A stretch of 64,000 nucleotides of DNA, from NCBI RefSeq assembly GCF_015550425.1, contig NZ_JADNAT010000003.1:1-64000 (forward strand). Reading direction: 5' to 3'. The DNA comes from Clostridium sp. 1001275B_160808_H3 (GTDB lineage: Bacteria > Bacillota > Clostridia > Clostridiales > Clostridiaceae). Each line of letters begins with the position of its first letter. Within the stretch, counting starts at the first letter, position 1. The notes under the pieces were generated by a model. It was not told the origin of the DNA and ran no database searches. It saw only the letters and a list, made by a program, of their open reading frames with translations. Below are positions 36,572 to 44,842 of the stretch, piece after piece. The position numbers were made by a program, and so were the translations under genes.

Positions 36572-36771
36572 GATTAAAATAATATTATATATTTTTATAT
36601 TGGTTAAAAAAATAAAAATGGTATAATGTAGAAAGAGATTCATATTATCATAATTTTTTTAGTTAATAATGATACTTAATGCATTTATTAATATTCATAT
36701 GAAATACACTAAAGACAAATATAGAGGACGAGATATCCTTATAAAATTTTTTATAAATGGAGGATGAAAAG

Positions 36772-37215
36772 ATGGGAGTTGCATTTAAAGATGTGAATTT
36801 TAGCAGATTGGTAGACAAGCTTAGTCCTTGTTGTCTTTCTGAGAATGTTTGTGGAGGGTGCGAGAGAGAAACCTGTTTAGTTGGATATGGAACGGAATGT
36901 ATTAAAAATTGTATGATTAATAAAGTTACATATGTAATCGATGGATGTAAGAACATTCCGATTATGGATACAAGAATATATGACAAAGAATATATAATGG
37001 ATGGAGTTGCAGACATTCTAAGAACTTGTAAAAGTTGTAAGGAAAATCATTTTGACAATTGTGTTGTAAATATTTTAAGAAGCTGCTATGAAGTTATTTT
37101 ATTTGGCGAAGAAAAAGAATATAAAGGAAGTGCTCTTGTATATTTAAATGACTTAAAAGAATCTAATCCAGAAATAGCAGATAAATTATTTCAAAAATAC
37201 ATGACTAGGGGTTAG
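36772..37215 (+). CDS. Cysteine-rich protein of unknown function (147 residues)
   Basis: The product has twelve cysteines, ten of them in the first 90 residues as closely spaced pairs (SPCC, CGGC, ETC, TEC, KNC, then RTCKSC and DNC), suggesting a metal site or disulfide-rich fold. The ATG at 36772 is chosen because GGAGG lies eight bases before it; an ATG fifteen bases upstream overlaps that site. There is no signal peptide, which favours an intracellular metal-binding role or a spore protein. No family is recognised. A clear terminator follows about 135 bases after the stop. Confidence 0.65.
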   Translation: MGVAFKDVNFSRLVDKLSPCCLSENVCGGCERETCLVGYGTECIKNCMINKVTYVIDGCKNIPIMDTRIYDKEYIMDGVADILRTCKSCKENHFDNCVVNILRSCYEVILFGEEKEYKGSALVYLNDLKESNPEIADKLFQKYMTRG

Positions 37216-37561
37216 AGAATAAGCAATTTATTATAGTAATGAGCTATTTTGTATATTTACACTTACAAGATTAATAAATTATTATAAAGAAATATTATAT
37301 ATGATATAGGTGTTTCTAAGATTTCAGAATATTAAATATAAGCCTTTTGGCCTAACATAGAACTGTGTTAGGCTTTTTAGTATTTTGGTATAATAATATA
37401 TTTTAAAGATTTTTATTAAGAGGAGTAAATACCTAAATTTATTAAGGTATTTAATAGAATAAATAAAATTCCAATTATTATATGTATTATAATTACATTT
37501 AATCCTAAATATTATATAATGTTTATATAAATATTACTTAAATTTAATCGGAGGATAGCAT
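37216..37561. other. Intergenic region, one terminator and AT-rich spacer
   Basis: These 346 bases hold the terminator at 37350-37378 and nothing else recognisable before the CGGAGGAT ribosome site of the DUF4177 gene. Confidence 0.5.
37350..37378 (+). terminator. Intrinsic terminator after the Cys-rich gene
   Basis: GCCTAACA (37350-37357) pairs with TGTTAGGC (37366-37373), followed by TTTTT. Confidence 0.85.
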
Positions 37562-37759
37562 ATGTACAAGTATATGTATAAAGAGGCTCAAACACATGGA
37601 TTGTTTAGGGGTGATGCAAATCATAGGGAAATCATAGATAAGTATAGTAAAGAAGGATGGAGGTTTGTTACGGCAATACCTTCAGAATTTTATAGTAATA
37701 ATGGAGGAATAAAGAGATTTGATTTAGTATTTGAAAAGGAAATAGATGAATCACTATAA
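37562..37759 (+). CDS. DUF4177 family small protein
   Basis: This 65-residue protein matches the short DUF4177 pattern: an initial strand MYKYMYKEA, a helix EIIDKYSKEGWRFV, and a final strand DLVFEKE. The function of DUF4177 is unknown. CGGAGGA precedes the ATG. The GNAT gene starts 24 bases downstream and is probably in the same transcript. Confidence 0.7.
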   Translation: MYKYMYKEAQTHGLFRGDANHREIIDKYSKEGWRFVTAIPSEFYSNNGGIKRFDLVFEKEIDESL

Positions 37760-37783
37760 AAATTATTTGAAGGGCTGGTATAT

Positions 37784-38215
37784 ATGATAAATATTAGAAC
37801 CATTTCTATATCTGATTATAGGGATATATATTTGCTAAATAAAGAATTAGGTTATTTATATCCAGAAGAAAGAGTTAGAGAAAAAATTAATTATATAATA
37901 GAAAACAAAAAAGATATTATTTTAGTAGCTTATATAGATAATAATATAATTGGATATATACATGGTAGTGAATATGAGTTACTATATTCTGATTCTTTAA
38001 TAAATATTTTAGGATTTGTAGTTAGAGAATCTTATAGAAAAAATGGTGTAGGAAAAGCCTTAATAGATAAATTAGAAGAAGTAGCAAGAAAAAATAAATA
38101 TTCTGGAATAAGGCTAGTATCGGGAATTGATAGAGAAAATGCACATAGATTTTATGAGAGAAATGGTTATATTTACAGAAAAGAACAGAAGAATTTTATT
38201 AAATTATTTAGTTAG
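37784..38215 (+). CDS. GNAT-family N-acetyltransferase
   Basis: This 143-residue protein is a single-domain GNAT enzyme. The acetyl-CoA loop is seen in VVRESYRKNGVGKALIDKLE (about 82-101), and the C-terminal part of the fold ends with HRFYERNGYIYR. The acceptor is unknown. GAAGGGCTGG precedes the ATG and the gene follows the DUF4177 gene closely. Confidence 0.85.
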   Translation: MINIRTISISDYRDIYLLNKELGYLYPEERVREKINYIIENKKDIILVAYIDNNIIGYIHGSEYELLYSDSLINILGFVVRESYRKNGVGKALIDKLEEVARKNKYSGIRLVSGIDRENAHRFYERNGYIYRKEQKNFIKLFS

Positions 38216-38304
38216 ATTTATATTCATACAATTCTATAAATAAAGTTAAGTAAATTTTAAGATTAAAAGGAATAATTATAGAAAAAATATAGGCTGCAGG
38301 TAAA

Positions 38305-38460
38305 ATGAAAAGTTTTTAAAAAGCAATTTATATAACTGTTTGTATTGTAAGTGGGTTTATCATACTATTTTCCTTATTAAAATTTAATGATAATAGGTTC
38401 TACAGTTATTATAATTTCCACTTTGATTTTTGTACATTCTTAATAGTAAGATCAAATTAG
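38305..38460 (+). pseudogene. Small membrane-protein gene with early stop codon
   Basis: The frame begins with ATG and three codons (MKSF), meets TAA at 38317-38319, then stays open for 46 codons to TAG at 38458. The part after the stop begins KAIYITVCIVSGFIILFSLL, a textbook single membrane helix, followed by a polar tail. A single base change of a Lys or Gln codon would restore a 51-residue protein. AGG precedes the ATG at seven bases. Reinitiation is not obvious, so this looks like a recently broken gene. Confidence 0.4.
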
Positions 38461-38501
38461 AATTAAGAAAAAAGAATGAGTGTAGTAGTTCTATAACAAG
38501 A

Positions 38502-38530
38502 CTTAAAAGACACCTTTAGTGCCCTTTAAG
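38502..38530 (-). terminator. Possible terminator of the small secreted-protein gene
   Basis: CTTAAAAG at 38502-38509 and CTTTAAG at 38524-38530 can form an imperfect hairpin that overlaps the stop codon of the minus-strand gene. The T tract behind it is poor, so the call is weak. Confidence 0.35.
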
Positions 38531-38840
38531 AAATGAAAACATTACCCTTACCAACTATAACAATTCTATAACCTGGAAGTAAGGCTGTTAAGTTAAATTT
38601 ATCGGATTTAGGAGTAAGACGAATGGATTGGACAATAATTTGATTTTCATCAAACACCTGTAAATAAACACTATTGGTTTCAGATATGTTTTGCACTATA
38701 TATTTATTTTCAGAAGAAAAATTTAAGTCAGAAGCTTGGTAAACACCTTCTTCAAATAAATTTATAGCATAAGTATGTTGTGTAAAAGTACTAAAAAACA
38801 AAGATAATGAAATTATAAATAAAAGTATTGATTTTTTCAT
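38526..38840 (-). CDS. Small secreted protein of unknown function
   Basis: This 104-residue protein has a classical signal peptide (about 1-25, ending THTYA-like before INLFEEG), then a beta-rich mature part of about 79 residues with segments such as EGVYQASDLNF, SVYLQVFDENQ and YRIVIVGKGNVFIS. The pattern suggests a compact all-beta exported domain; no family is recognised. AAGGTGG precedes the ATG. It is a single gene between a broken membrane-protein frame and the Cys/Arg-rich peptide gene. Confidence 0.7.
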   Translation of the reverse strand: MKKSILLFIISLSLFFSTFTQHTYAINLFEEGVYQASDLNFSSENKYIVQNISETNSVYLQVFDENQIIVQSIRLTPKSDKFNLTALLPGYRIVIVGKGNVFIS

Positions 38841-38995
38841 AGCCTAACCACCTTTCATATTTATTTTAATCAAATATGAAATAAATATTCAAAGGTGTGC
38901 AAAGTTAAATAAGAAATTAAGTAAGATATATAATTTATTTAAGCTTGGTATGTTAATGGGGCTTTGTAAGGAAATGAATAATTTATACTATATTT

Positions 38996-39210
38996 TATAG
39001 AGAGGTGGACCATATAATAATCCACCATTTAATATTAGTTTATTATTAAGATTTACAGGAAATTAATTCATAGTATTATTAGAACCAAAAACCTCCACAA
39101 TTTCCAAAGAAGTTATTGAATCCACAACATCTATTGAATCTACGACATCTACGACATCTACAGCAGCATCTATTAAATCCACAAAATGGCATATTATTCA
39201 CCTCTCTATA
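38996..39210. repeat. 12-bp inverted repeat flanking the Cys/Arg-rich peptide gene
   Basis: TATAGAGAGGTG at 38996-39007 is matched by its reverse complement at 39199-39210. The right copy is the ribosome-site region of the peptide gene on the minus strand. The left copy would serve a plus-strand frame, but no ATG frame of any length follows it; instead a GGTGGA/TCCACC hairpin lies at 39004-39026. Confidence 0.5.
39079..39192 (-). CDS. 37-residue Cys/Arg-rich peptide
   Basis: The minus-strand frame reads MPFCGFNRCCCRCRRCRRFN, then RCCGFNNFFGNCGG and FWF before the stop. It has nine Cys and eight Arg in 37 residues, with repeating CRC/RRC and CCGFN units. GAGAGGTG lies eight bases upstream of the ATG, an excellent ribosome site, which argues for real translation. 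Such short Cys-rich basic peptides with Gly/Phe/Asn tails recall small spore-coat peptides and some metal-binding or antimicrobial peptides; no family is recognised. It lies 239 bases upstream of the small secreted-protein gene, on the same strand. Confidence 0.55.
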   Translation of the reverse strand: MPFCGFNRCCCRCRRCRRFNRCCGFNNFFGNCGGFWF

Positions 39211-39720
39211 GTATATAATTTAATATATTCCAAGCGTCACATAAGTGTTACTAGGTATAGAGTAAAATTTTAATTAGAAGTTACAGTAAAGTAAGCTAAT
39301 TATTGTGAAAATATAAGGTTTTCCAATTAAAAGATGGCACTAACTGTAGCAAATTTAATGCTTTTTATTAAATTCTAGGGACAATAATGAAAATTATGGT
39401 GAATATGAAAATATTTAATTATAGATAAAATAGTAATTAGCTTACTGTGATCGGAAAACCTTACCAGAAGCAAAAGGTAAATTAGATAATTTATGATATG
39501 AAAAAGTATGGGTGATTACAACCATCCAGTATAGCTTTATGACATTGGAGAATCATTTGATAAAACAATCTGTTAGGGGAAGATCAACTTTTAAATTAGA
39601 ATTAATATAAAGTATTAATAGATTAATATCACAAAAAATTATCTAATAAATTATACTTTACAATGATAAAATTTCAATGGAATTTGGAGATGAAATAATA
39701 AAATTCAAGAGGAGATTAAA
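39193..39720. other. Non-coding region with interleaved inverted repeats
   Basis: No intact gene is seen in these ~530 bases. Two pairs of long complementary segments lie in crossing order (39291-39302 with 39434-39445; 39314-39324 with 39453-39463), giving a pseudoknot-like topology or the relic of a rearrangement. A frame without ATG (about 39491-39609, VWVITTIQYSFMTLENHLIK and on) might be a fragment of a lost gene. AGAGGAG before 39721 belongs to the P-loop kinase gene. Confidence 0.45.
39291..39463. repeat. Two crossing inverted-repeat pairs
   Basis: GTAAGCTAATTA (39291-39302) is the reverse complement of 39434-39445, and TAAGGTTTTCC (39314-39324) is the reverse complement of 39453-39463. 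The order is A, B, A', B', so the two pairings cross instead of nesting. Confidence 0.6.
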
Positions 39721-40239
39721 ATGAATAAAAAATTAATTATAGTTAATGGAGCTATGGGAGTAGGTAAAACTACAACCTGTAAGGAGTTAAATAAAAGTCT
39801 TCAAAATTCCGTATTGCTTGATGGAGACTGGTGTTGGATGATGAATCCTTTTGTTGTTAATGAAGAAAATAAAAAAATGGTAATAGATAATATAACATAT
39901 TTGCTTAGAGGATTTATTAGGAATTCAACAATAGAATATGTTATTTTTACATGGGTTATACATAGAGAAGAAATTTATAACAATATTTTAGAACCTTTAA
40001 AGGACTTAGATTTTGAAGTTATTAAGCTAACTCTTACATGCTCTAAAGATACATTGAGGAATAGAGTATTAAGAGATGTAAAGCTTAACTTAAGAACTGA
40101 AGAATCTATAAATAGGAGTATCGAATATCTAGACTTATATAAAAATATGGATACAAAAGAAATTGATACAACTGATCTCTCTATATTAGAAGTAGTTGAA
40201 TTGATAACAAATAATATAATTAATCATATTAAAAAATAA
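39721..40239 (+). CDS. P-loop kinase-like protein (AAA_17/AAA_33 type)
   Basis: This 172-residue protein has a Walker A motif GAMGVGKTT at about 10-18 and the layout of small nucleoside/shikimate kinase-like P-loop proteins: LDGDWCWM after the first strands, then a helix-rich lid with RNRVLRDVK. Such proteins phosphorylate small molecules or nucleosides; the substrate is not predictable. AGAGGAG precedes the ATG. It is a single gene in a patch of small accessory genes. Confidence 0.75.
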   Translation: MNKKLIIVNGAMGVGKTTTCKELNKSLQNSVLLDGDWCWMMNPFVVNEENKKMVIDNITYLLRGFIRNSTIEYVIFTWVIHREEIYNNILEPLKDLDFEVIKLTLTCSKDTLRNRVLRDVKLNLRTEESINRSIEYLDLYKNMDTKEIDTTDLSILEVVELITNNIINHIKK

Positions 40240-40312
40240 ATTTTATTTATTAAGGTATTACCGAAAGTTATATTAGGTTTTATACAAATATAAAATCTAG
40301 TATTTAATTAAG

Positions 40313-40383
40313 GAGTAATAGAGTTATCAGTAAGAACTATAGAAAATCATGAAGGCTTTTGGGATAGTTATGTAGAAATCTAA
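40313..40383 (+). pseudogene. Remnant of a short coding frame
   Basis: Downstream of AAGGAGTA a frame reads ELSVRTIENHEGFWDSYVEI and stops. The expected ATG position holds ATA (AAGGAGTAATAGAG). It looks like the beginning of a gene that lost its start and most of its length. The match of ribosome site and frame is suggestive, nothing more. Confidence 0.25.
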
Positions 40384-40422
40384 AACTGAAATTTTAGATA
40401 GTATTAGTAAAGTGGAGAAAGG

Positions 40423-40659
40423 ATGAAAAAAATGGGGGATTATGAAATAATTCAAATAATATCGAATTCAAAAGATATTTATTCTGAATATTCTAATGAA
40501 GAAAATGGCTATTTTACTTTGCCAATAGTATGTTTTGCATTAGTAGAATATAATGATGGATCAAGAAAAGTAATTCCAATGGATATGGATGTAGACGGTA
40601 CAATTGGACCAAAGGGGAGAGATTTTATAGGAATTACTACTCATAAAATAGAAGAATAA
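40423..40659 (+). CDS. Hypothetical protein, 78 residues
   Basis: The product is acidic with a strand-rich pattern (YEIIQIIS, IVCFALVEYNDG, KVIPMDMDVDG). I recognise no family. The first ATG (40423) has GGAG seven bases upstream; a second ATG three codons later is also possible. The YciI-like gene follows after 21 bases with its own AGGATG ribosome site, so the two are probably co-transcribed. Confidence 0.6.
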   Translation: MKKMGDYEIIQIISNSKDIYSEYSNEENGYFTLPIVCFALVEYNDGSRKVIPMDMDVDGTIGPKGRDFIGITTHKIEE

Positions 40660-40680
40660 TAAAGTCTTTAGGATGAATTT

Positions 40681-40959
40681 ATGAAAAAGGGAGATAAATT
40701 ATTTGTTAGAATAGATCATAAGAATAAAGATTTAGAATATACGTCGACTGATTTCACAAAACATGTAGACTATCTAAATAAAATTTCTAAGGAGAGGTAT
40801 TTTTTAGGTGGAGGATTTAATAATACTAATGGAGGCATGATTTTATTTGAAGCAAAAGATATAAATGATGCAAGAAATATTGCAGAAGAGGATCCAATAA
40901 TAAAAGGAAAGTTTTTTACTTTTGATTTATATGAATGGGAATTTATTTATTTTATCTGA
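40681..40959 (+). CDS. YciI-like domain protein
   Basis: This 92-residue protein fits the YciI-like (YCII) family, ferredoxin-like folds with a conserved His. Visible are TKHVDYLNKI, with the His near residue 28, GGGFNNTNGGMILFEA in the middle, and the DP motif EEDPIIKGKFFTFDLYEW near the C-terminus. Its biochemical role is unknown. AGGATG precedes the ATG. Confidence 0.75.
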   Translation: MKKGDKLFVRIDHKNKDLEYTSTDFTKHVDYLNKISKERYFLGGGFNNTNGGMILFEAKDINDARNIAEEDPIIKGKFFTFDLYEWEFIYFI

Positions 40960-41086
40960 AAATAGTGATTAAAATTTATAAGCTTATTTATAAAAAATAT
41001 CTATATTTGAAAATTAAATATTATGAAATCATTGTATAATATAAATTAAGACATTTAAAATAATAACTAGTTATGGGGAGATTGAT

Positions 41087-41962
41087 ATGAGTAATATAGA
41101 CTTGCATATGCATTCATGCTTTAGTGATGATGGAGAGTATACTCCAGAAGAAATTATCGATAAAGCAGTAAAAAATAATGTTGAAATAATTTCTATAAGT
41201 GATCATAATTCAGTAAAGGCAATAGAAAGAGCTTTAAATTATACAAAGGATAAGGAGATAAAAGTTATACCAGGAATAGAAATAGACTGCACCTTTAATG
41301 GTATAAACTTACATTTACTTGGATACAATATAGATTATAAAGAAAAGGATTTCTATAATATTGAAGAAGATATTTTAAATCAAGAAAGAAGTGCTTCAAA
41401 AGAAAAGATAGGGTTAATAAAGGAACACACAGGTTTAAATATACACGAAGAGGAAGTTCTTAAAAGATCGACAAATGGAGTTGTTACAGGTGAGTTAATA
41501 GCTGAAATACTATTAGAAGATAAGGAAAATAGGAATTCTACTATAATGAAGCCGTATTTAGAAGGTGGAAGTAGAAGTGATATGCCTTATGTAAATTTTT
41601 ATTGGGACTATTTTTCACAAGGAAAACCAGCTTATGTACCAATAAAATTTATAACTTTAAAAGAAGCAATTAAATTAATTCATAGGCATGGTGGTCAAGC
41701 AATAATTGCGCATCCAGGAAATAATTTAAAAGAAAATCTAGATATAATAGATGAATTGATAAAAGAAGGAATAGATGGTATAGAGGTTTTTAGTAGTTAT
41801 CATACAAAAGAGCAAACCGATTATTTTTATATTAAGGCTTTAAAAAATGATATGATAATAACTTGTGGAAGTGATTTTCATGGAAAGACAAAACCTAATA
41901 TAGAAATTGGGAAATTTAAGTTTGAGCCTAAAGATATTTCAATAGATAAAATATTTAAGTAA
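41087..41962 (+). CDS. PHP-domain phosphoesterase (TrpH/YciV-like)
   Basis: This 291-residue protein has the PHP metal-dependent phosphoesterase fold. The metal-ligand motifs are visible in order: DLHMHSCFSDDGEYTPEE at the N-terminus, ISDHNSVKAI near 40, a Glu in PGIEIDC near 66, IAHPGNN near 208, and GSDFHG near 264. E. coli RNase AM (YciV) of this family degrades 3',5'-bisnucleotides and trims RNA 5' ends; the activity here is inferred from the family. It is a single gene with GGGGAG at its start and a terminator about 200 bases downstream. Confidence 0.85.
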   Translation: MSNIDLHMHSCFSDDGEYTPEEIIDKAVKNNVEIISISDHNSVKAIERALNYTKDKEIKVIPGIEIDCTFNGINLHLLGYNIDYKEKDFYNIEEDILNQERSASKEKIGLIKEHTGLNIHEEEVLKRSTNGVVTGELIAEILLEDKENRNSTIMKPYLEGGSRSDMPYVNFYWDYFSQGKPAYVPIKFITLKEAIKLIHRHGGQAIIAHPGNNLKENLDIIDELIKEGIDGIEVFSSYHTKEQTDYFYIKALKNDMIITCGSDFHGKTKPNIEIGKFKFEPKDISIDKIFK

Positions 41963-42453
41963 GTGATATTAATATTTTTCGCATTTAAAATTTATGAAAG
42001 TTACTTCTTTAACTTATTTAATGGAAACAAATATTGAATTTAAAAAATCGATAATACTAAAATTGGTAAATTTAAAGCTAATTAAAATAGTAAGGTAGCT
42101 AATCTTAAATGATTTTAAATAGTATATAAATTATAATATATGAATATAAGAAGTATATTAAATAAAAGTCAGTAAATTAATCATAAGCATATTTACTGGC
42201 TTTTAATTTATTGTAATAAAAATTTATAAAAAGAACTGTAGTTTAAATTTTTTATTCCATATTTCCATATAATTTAAAAAATTCCCATATTCCTTTAAAT
42301 TATGATAACAAATATTCATTCCTAATTTAAATCAGGTAAAAGAATCAGTAGGTTATAAAATATAAATTATTCATAATAAGTATACATAATAGTGTATCGT
42401 ATAGGTAATATACAAATATAATATACATTATCAATAAATTTTAGAGGGGTTAT
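41963..42453. other. Intergenic region with one terminator
   Basis: These 491 bases carry no gene. The terminator at 42164-42210 is the only clear element; the right part is AT-rich and should hold the promoter of the WG-repeat gene, whose AGAGGGG ribosome site ends the region. Confidence 0.5.
42164..42210 (+). terminator. Intrinsic terminator after the PHP gene
   Basis: AAAAGTCAGTAAAT (42164-42177) pairs with ATTTACTGGCTTTT (42191-42204) with one G-U pair, followed by T-rich sequence. It lies 200 bases after the stop codon. Confidence 0.7.
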
Positions 42454-44247
42454 ATGAGTAGGGGGAAAAATAATAAACAAAGTAAGAAGAAAAATACAAA
42501 AAAAAGAGAATTTGGATTATATCCTGCACTTAAAAATACTGTGGATGGAGATAGATATGGCTATATAAATAAGGAAGGTAAAGAAGCAATTCCATTTAAG
42601 TTTACAAGGGCATATGATTTTAATGAACTTGGATTAGCAATAATTAAAGAAAATAGCAAGTTTGGAATAATTGATATGAAGGGAAATTATTATGTTAATC
42701 CTCAATTTGATAATATAAATCAGTATAAAGAAGGTAGGGCCATTTATACTGAAAAATCTAAAATGGGGGTTTTAGATGAAAAAGGAAATAAATTAAGAGA
42801 TATAGTTTACGATTATATAGGAAACTACAATGATGGACATGCGGTTGTTGCAAAAAGAAATGGGAAAAGTTATAAATATGGATATATTGATTTAGATGCA
42901 AAAGAAATTACAGAAGTTAAATATATGAATGCAAGTGATTTCAATGATGGTTTTGGCTTAATAAAAATAAAAGAAAGAGAATATGCATTAATAGATAGAC
43001 AAGGGAATATTAGCAATACTTATAATTTTGAATATGTTGGATCATATGGGGAAGACTTAATGGTATTTTCAATATTATTAGGTGGACCATATGGATATAT
43101 AAACAGGGATGGAGAAATAGTTATTAGTCCAATTTATTGTGATGCCCAAGAATTTAATGATGGAGTAGCTGTGGTCAGTAGAGGTAATAATATAAGCTGT
43201 ACACATGGAGTCATTGATAAATTAGGAAAGCAAATTTATGGAGATATCTATAGTGATGTAAAATATTTAGGTGAAGGTAAGGTAGCATTAGGTTTACCGA
43301 TAGGAGATAATAGGATATTTCCAAGAAGTATTTATGCTATAGGAGATACCAAAGGAACTCTTTTAACAAAATTTAATTATCTTGAGATTGATAGCTACAT
43401 TAAAGGATTATCATATGGATCTGATGATAAAAAAACATTTTTTTTAGATGAGTATGGGAAAATAATAAAAAATCTACCTATAGTTGATGGAAGTGGTCAA
43501 CTTAGAGTTAAAGGTGAAATTATATATGCTAATATAGATTATTTTCCGTATTATTTAGATAAAAATAATAAAGTAATTTATCAACCGAATAAAGAGATTC
43601 CTTTAGATCAAAGATATTTTATAATAATTGATAAATATAAACCAAATATAAATTATCTCATATATATTCCACAAGTGAAAGGGATGCATGATGATAATAT
43701 AGAAAAAGAAGTTAATTCAAGATTAAGGGAAATGTCATTTTTCATACCATCAAAAAGAGAATTGATAGGTAAGGAGAGAAATATTATAAATGATCAGGTA
43801 TTATCATACAATTACTACGGAAATTTTCAAATATTATTTTACAGAGATAATTCAATAATCATAGATTTATTAGGATATTATTATCCATTAGGAGAAGTTC
43901 ATGTAACACCAATAAGAAAAACCTGTGCTATTGATTTGTTGACGGGGAAATTTTATAAATTAAAGGATTTATTTAAAAGTAATACGAGCTGGATAAATAG
44001 GTTAAATGATATAATTAAGAATTTTATAGAAAATGACCCTAATTATGAATATGTTTTTCCAGATTCATTTAAAGGAATATCGGAGAATCATGACTTTTAC
44101 CTAGATAAAGATAATTTATATATTTATTATCTTCCAAATGAAATAGGTCCTTATTCTGCTGGGGTTATTACTTTTAAAATACCACTTATACAAATACAAA
44201 TTTATTTAGATAATCAAGGTGATTTTTATAAAGCATTCTATGGATAA
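42454..44247 (+). CDS. WG-repeat protein with C-terminal DUF3298-like domain
   Basis: This 597-residue protein has a basic N-terminal stretch (KNNKQSKKKNTKKRE) and then seven or so WG-type repeats (about 25-370), each with a pattern like GYINKEGKEAIPFKF followed by FNELGLAIIKE. The C-terminal ~190 residues resemble DUF4163/DUF3298 (RsiV-like), ending with the typical YYLPNEIGPYSAGVITFKIP. No signal peptide is present, which is odd because DUF3298 domains are usually extracellular. The function is unknown; WG repeats usually bind partners. It is a single gene closed by a terminator. Confidence 0.75.
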   Translation: MSRGKNNKQSKKKNTKKREFGLYPALKNTVDGDRYGYINKEGKEAIPFKFTRAYDFNELGLAIIKENSKFGIIDMKGNYYVNPQFDNINQYKEGRAIYTEKSKMGVLDEKGNKLRDIVYDYIGNYNDGHAVVAKRNGKSYKYGYIDLDAKEITEVKYMNASDFNDGFGLIKIKEREYALIDRQGNISNTYNFEYVGSYGEDLMVFSILLGGPYGYINRDGEIVISPIYCDAQEFNDGVAVVSRGNNISCTHGVIDKLGKQIYGDIYSDVKYLGEGKVALGLPIGDNRIFPRSIYAIGDTKGTLLTKFNYLEIDSYIKGLSYGSDDKKTFFLDEYGKIIKNLPIVDGSGQLRVKGEIIYANIDYFPYYLDKNNKVIYQPNKEIPLDQRYFIIIDKYKPNINYLIYIPQVKGMHDDNIEKEVNSRLREMSFFIPSKRELIGKERNIINDQVLSYNYYGNFQILFYRDNSIIIDLLGYYYPLGEVHVTPIRKTCAIDLLTGKFYKLKDLFKSNTSWINRLNDIIKNFIENDPNYEYVFPDSFKGISENHDFYLDKDNLYIYYLPNEIGPYSAGVITFKIPLIQIQIYLDNQGDFYKAFYG

Positions 44248-44254
44248 TTAGAAG

Positions 44255-44296
44255 AAGCATATTAGAATTTAAGTATTCTTATATGCTTTATTTTTA
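44255..44296 (+). terminator. Intrinsic terminator after the WG-repeat gene
   Basis: Arms 44255-44268 and 44275-44288 form a 14-bp stem with one mismatch, followed by TTTATTTTTA. Confidence 0.7.
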
Positions 44297-44453
44297 ATGT
44301 TAAATATAATCTTAAATAATATACTCGTAAATGAGTATAAATAGAATAAAAAAATGAAAGCAAATCAAAAAAAACAAAGAAACAAAACAAATAGAAAGAA
44401 TAATATATACTATATATAAATAAACAAAAGATATTTAGAAAGTGGAGACTAAG

Positions 44454-44783
44454 ATGAACTATAATAATTCAGATTATAATTATGAGGATTATTTTAAAAT
44501 AATGAGTATGAATAATGAAAATTGTTCATATACCGATTATGAACAATTAGATAATAATAAATATAGGGATAATCTAGAAGAAGGATTAAATAATATGAAT
44601 CTTGATTTAAAAAGTTCATATACAATGAATCAAAATAATGAGAGAAACATAAATATGTTTCAAGGACATCAAAAAAATCAATACAGTCAAGAATTAATGA
44701 AATCACAAGAAAATGTGAAAGAAATTTTAATAAAAACTGCTGTTTTAATAATATCTTCTAATATCCTTATTTTAGTTTTGTAG
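44454..44783 (+). CDS. Asn/Tyr-rich tail-anchored small protein
   Basis: This 109-residue protein starts MNYNNSDYNYEDYFK and is dominated by Asn, Tyr, Ser and Glu, with no compact domain visible. It ends in a single membrane helix (IKTAVLIISSNILILVL), so it is probably tail-anchored with its polar part in the cytoplasm (or forespore/mother cell). The ATG at 44454 has GTGGAG six bases upstream; the GTG of that site starts the same frame but is less likely. A long palindromic terminator overlaps its stop codon. No family is recognised. Confidence 0.6.
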   Translation: MNYNNSDYNYEDYFKIMSMNNENCSYTDYEQLDNNKYRDNLEEGLNNMNLDLKSSYTMNQNNERNINMFQGHQKNQYSQELMKSQENVKEILIKTAVLIISSNILILVL

Positions 44784-44812
44784 TACTACTATATTTTATA
44801 GTAGTACTACAA
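44780..44812. terminator. Bidirectional palindromic terminator
   Basis: GTAGTACTACTATA (44780-44793) pairs perfectly with TATAGTAGTACTAC (44797-44810). It starts on the stop codon of the tail-anchored protein gene and lies between it and the convergent aspartate decarboxylase gene. Confidence 0.7.
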
Positions 44813-44842
44813 TTTAATATCTTTTATCTCTATTACACAGTT

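Noticed and set aside
36742..37016. Minus-strand frame opposite the Cys-rich gene
   Set aside because: It has no ribosome site, and the plus-strand gene has a clear GGAGG start and a terminator.
38996..39210. Inverted repeats as the ends of an insertion sequence
   Set aside because: Only about 200 bp lie between them, no transposase frame exists, and the right copy coincides with a ribosome binding site.
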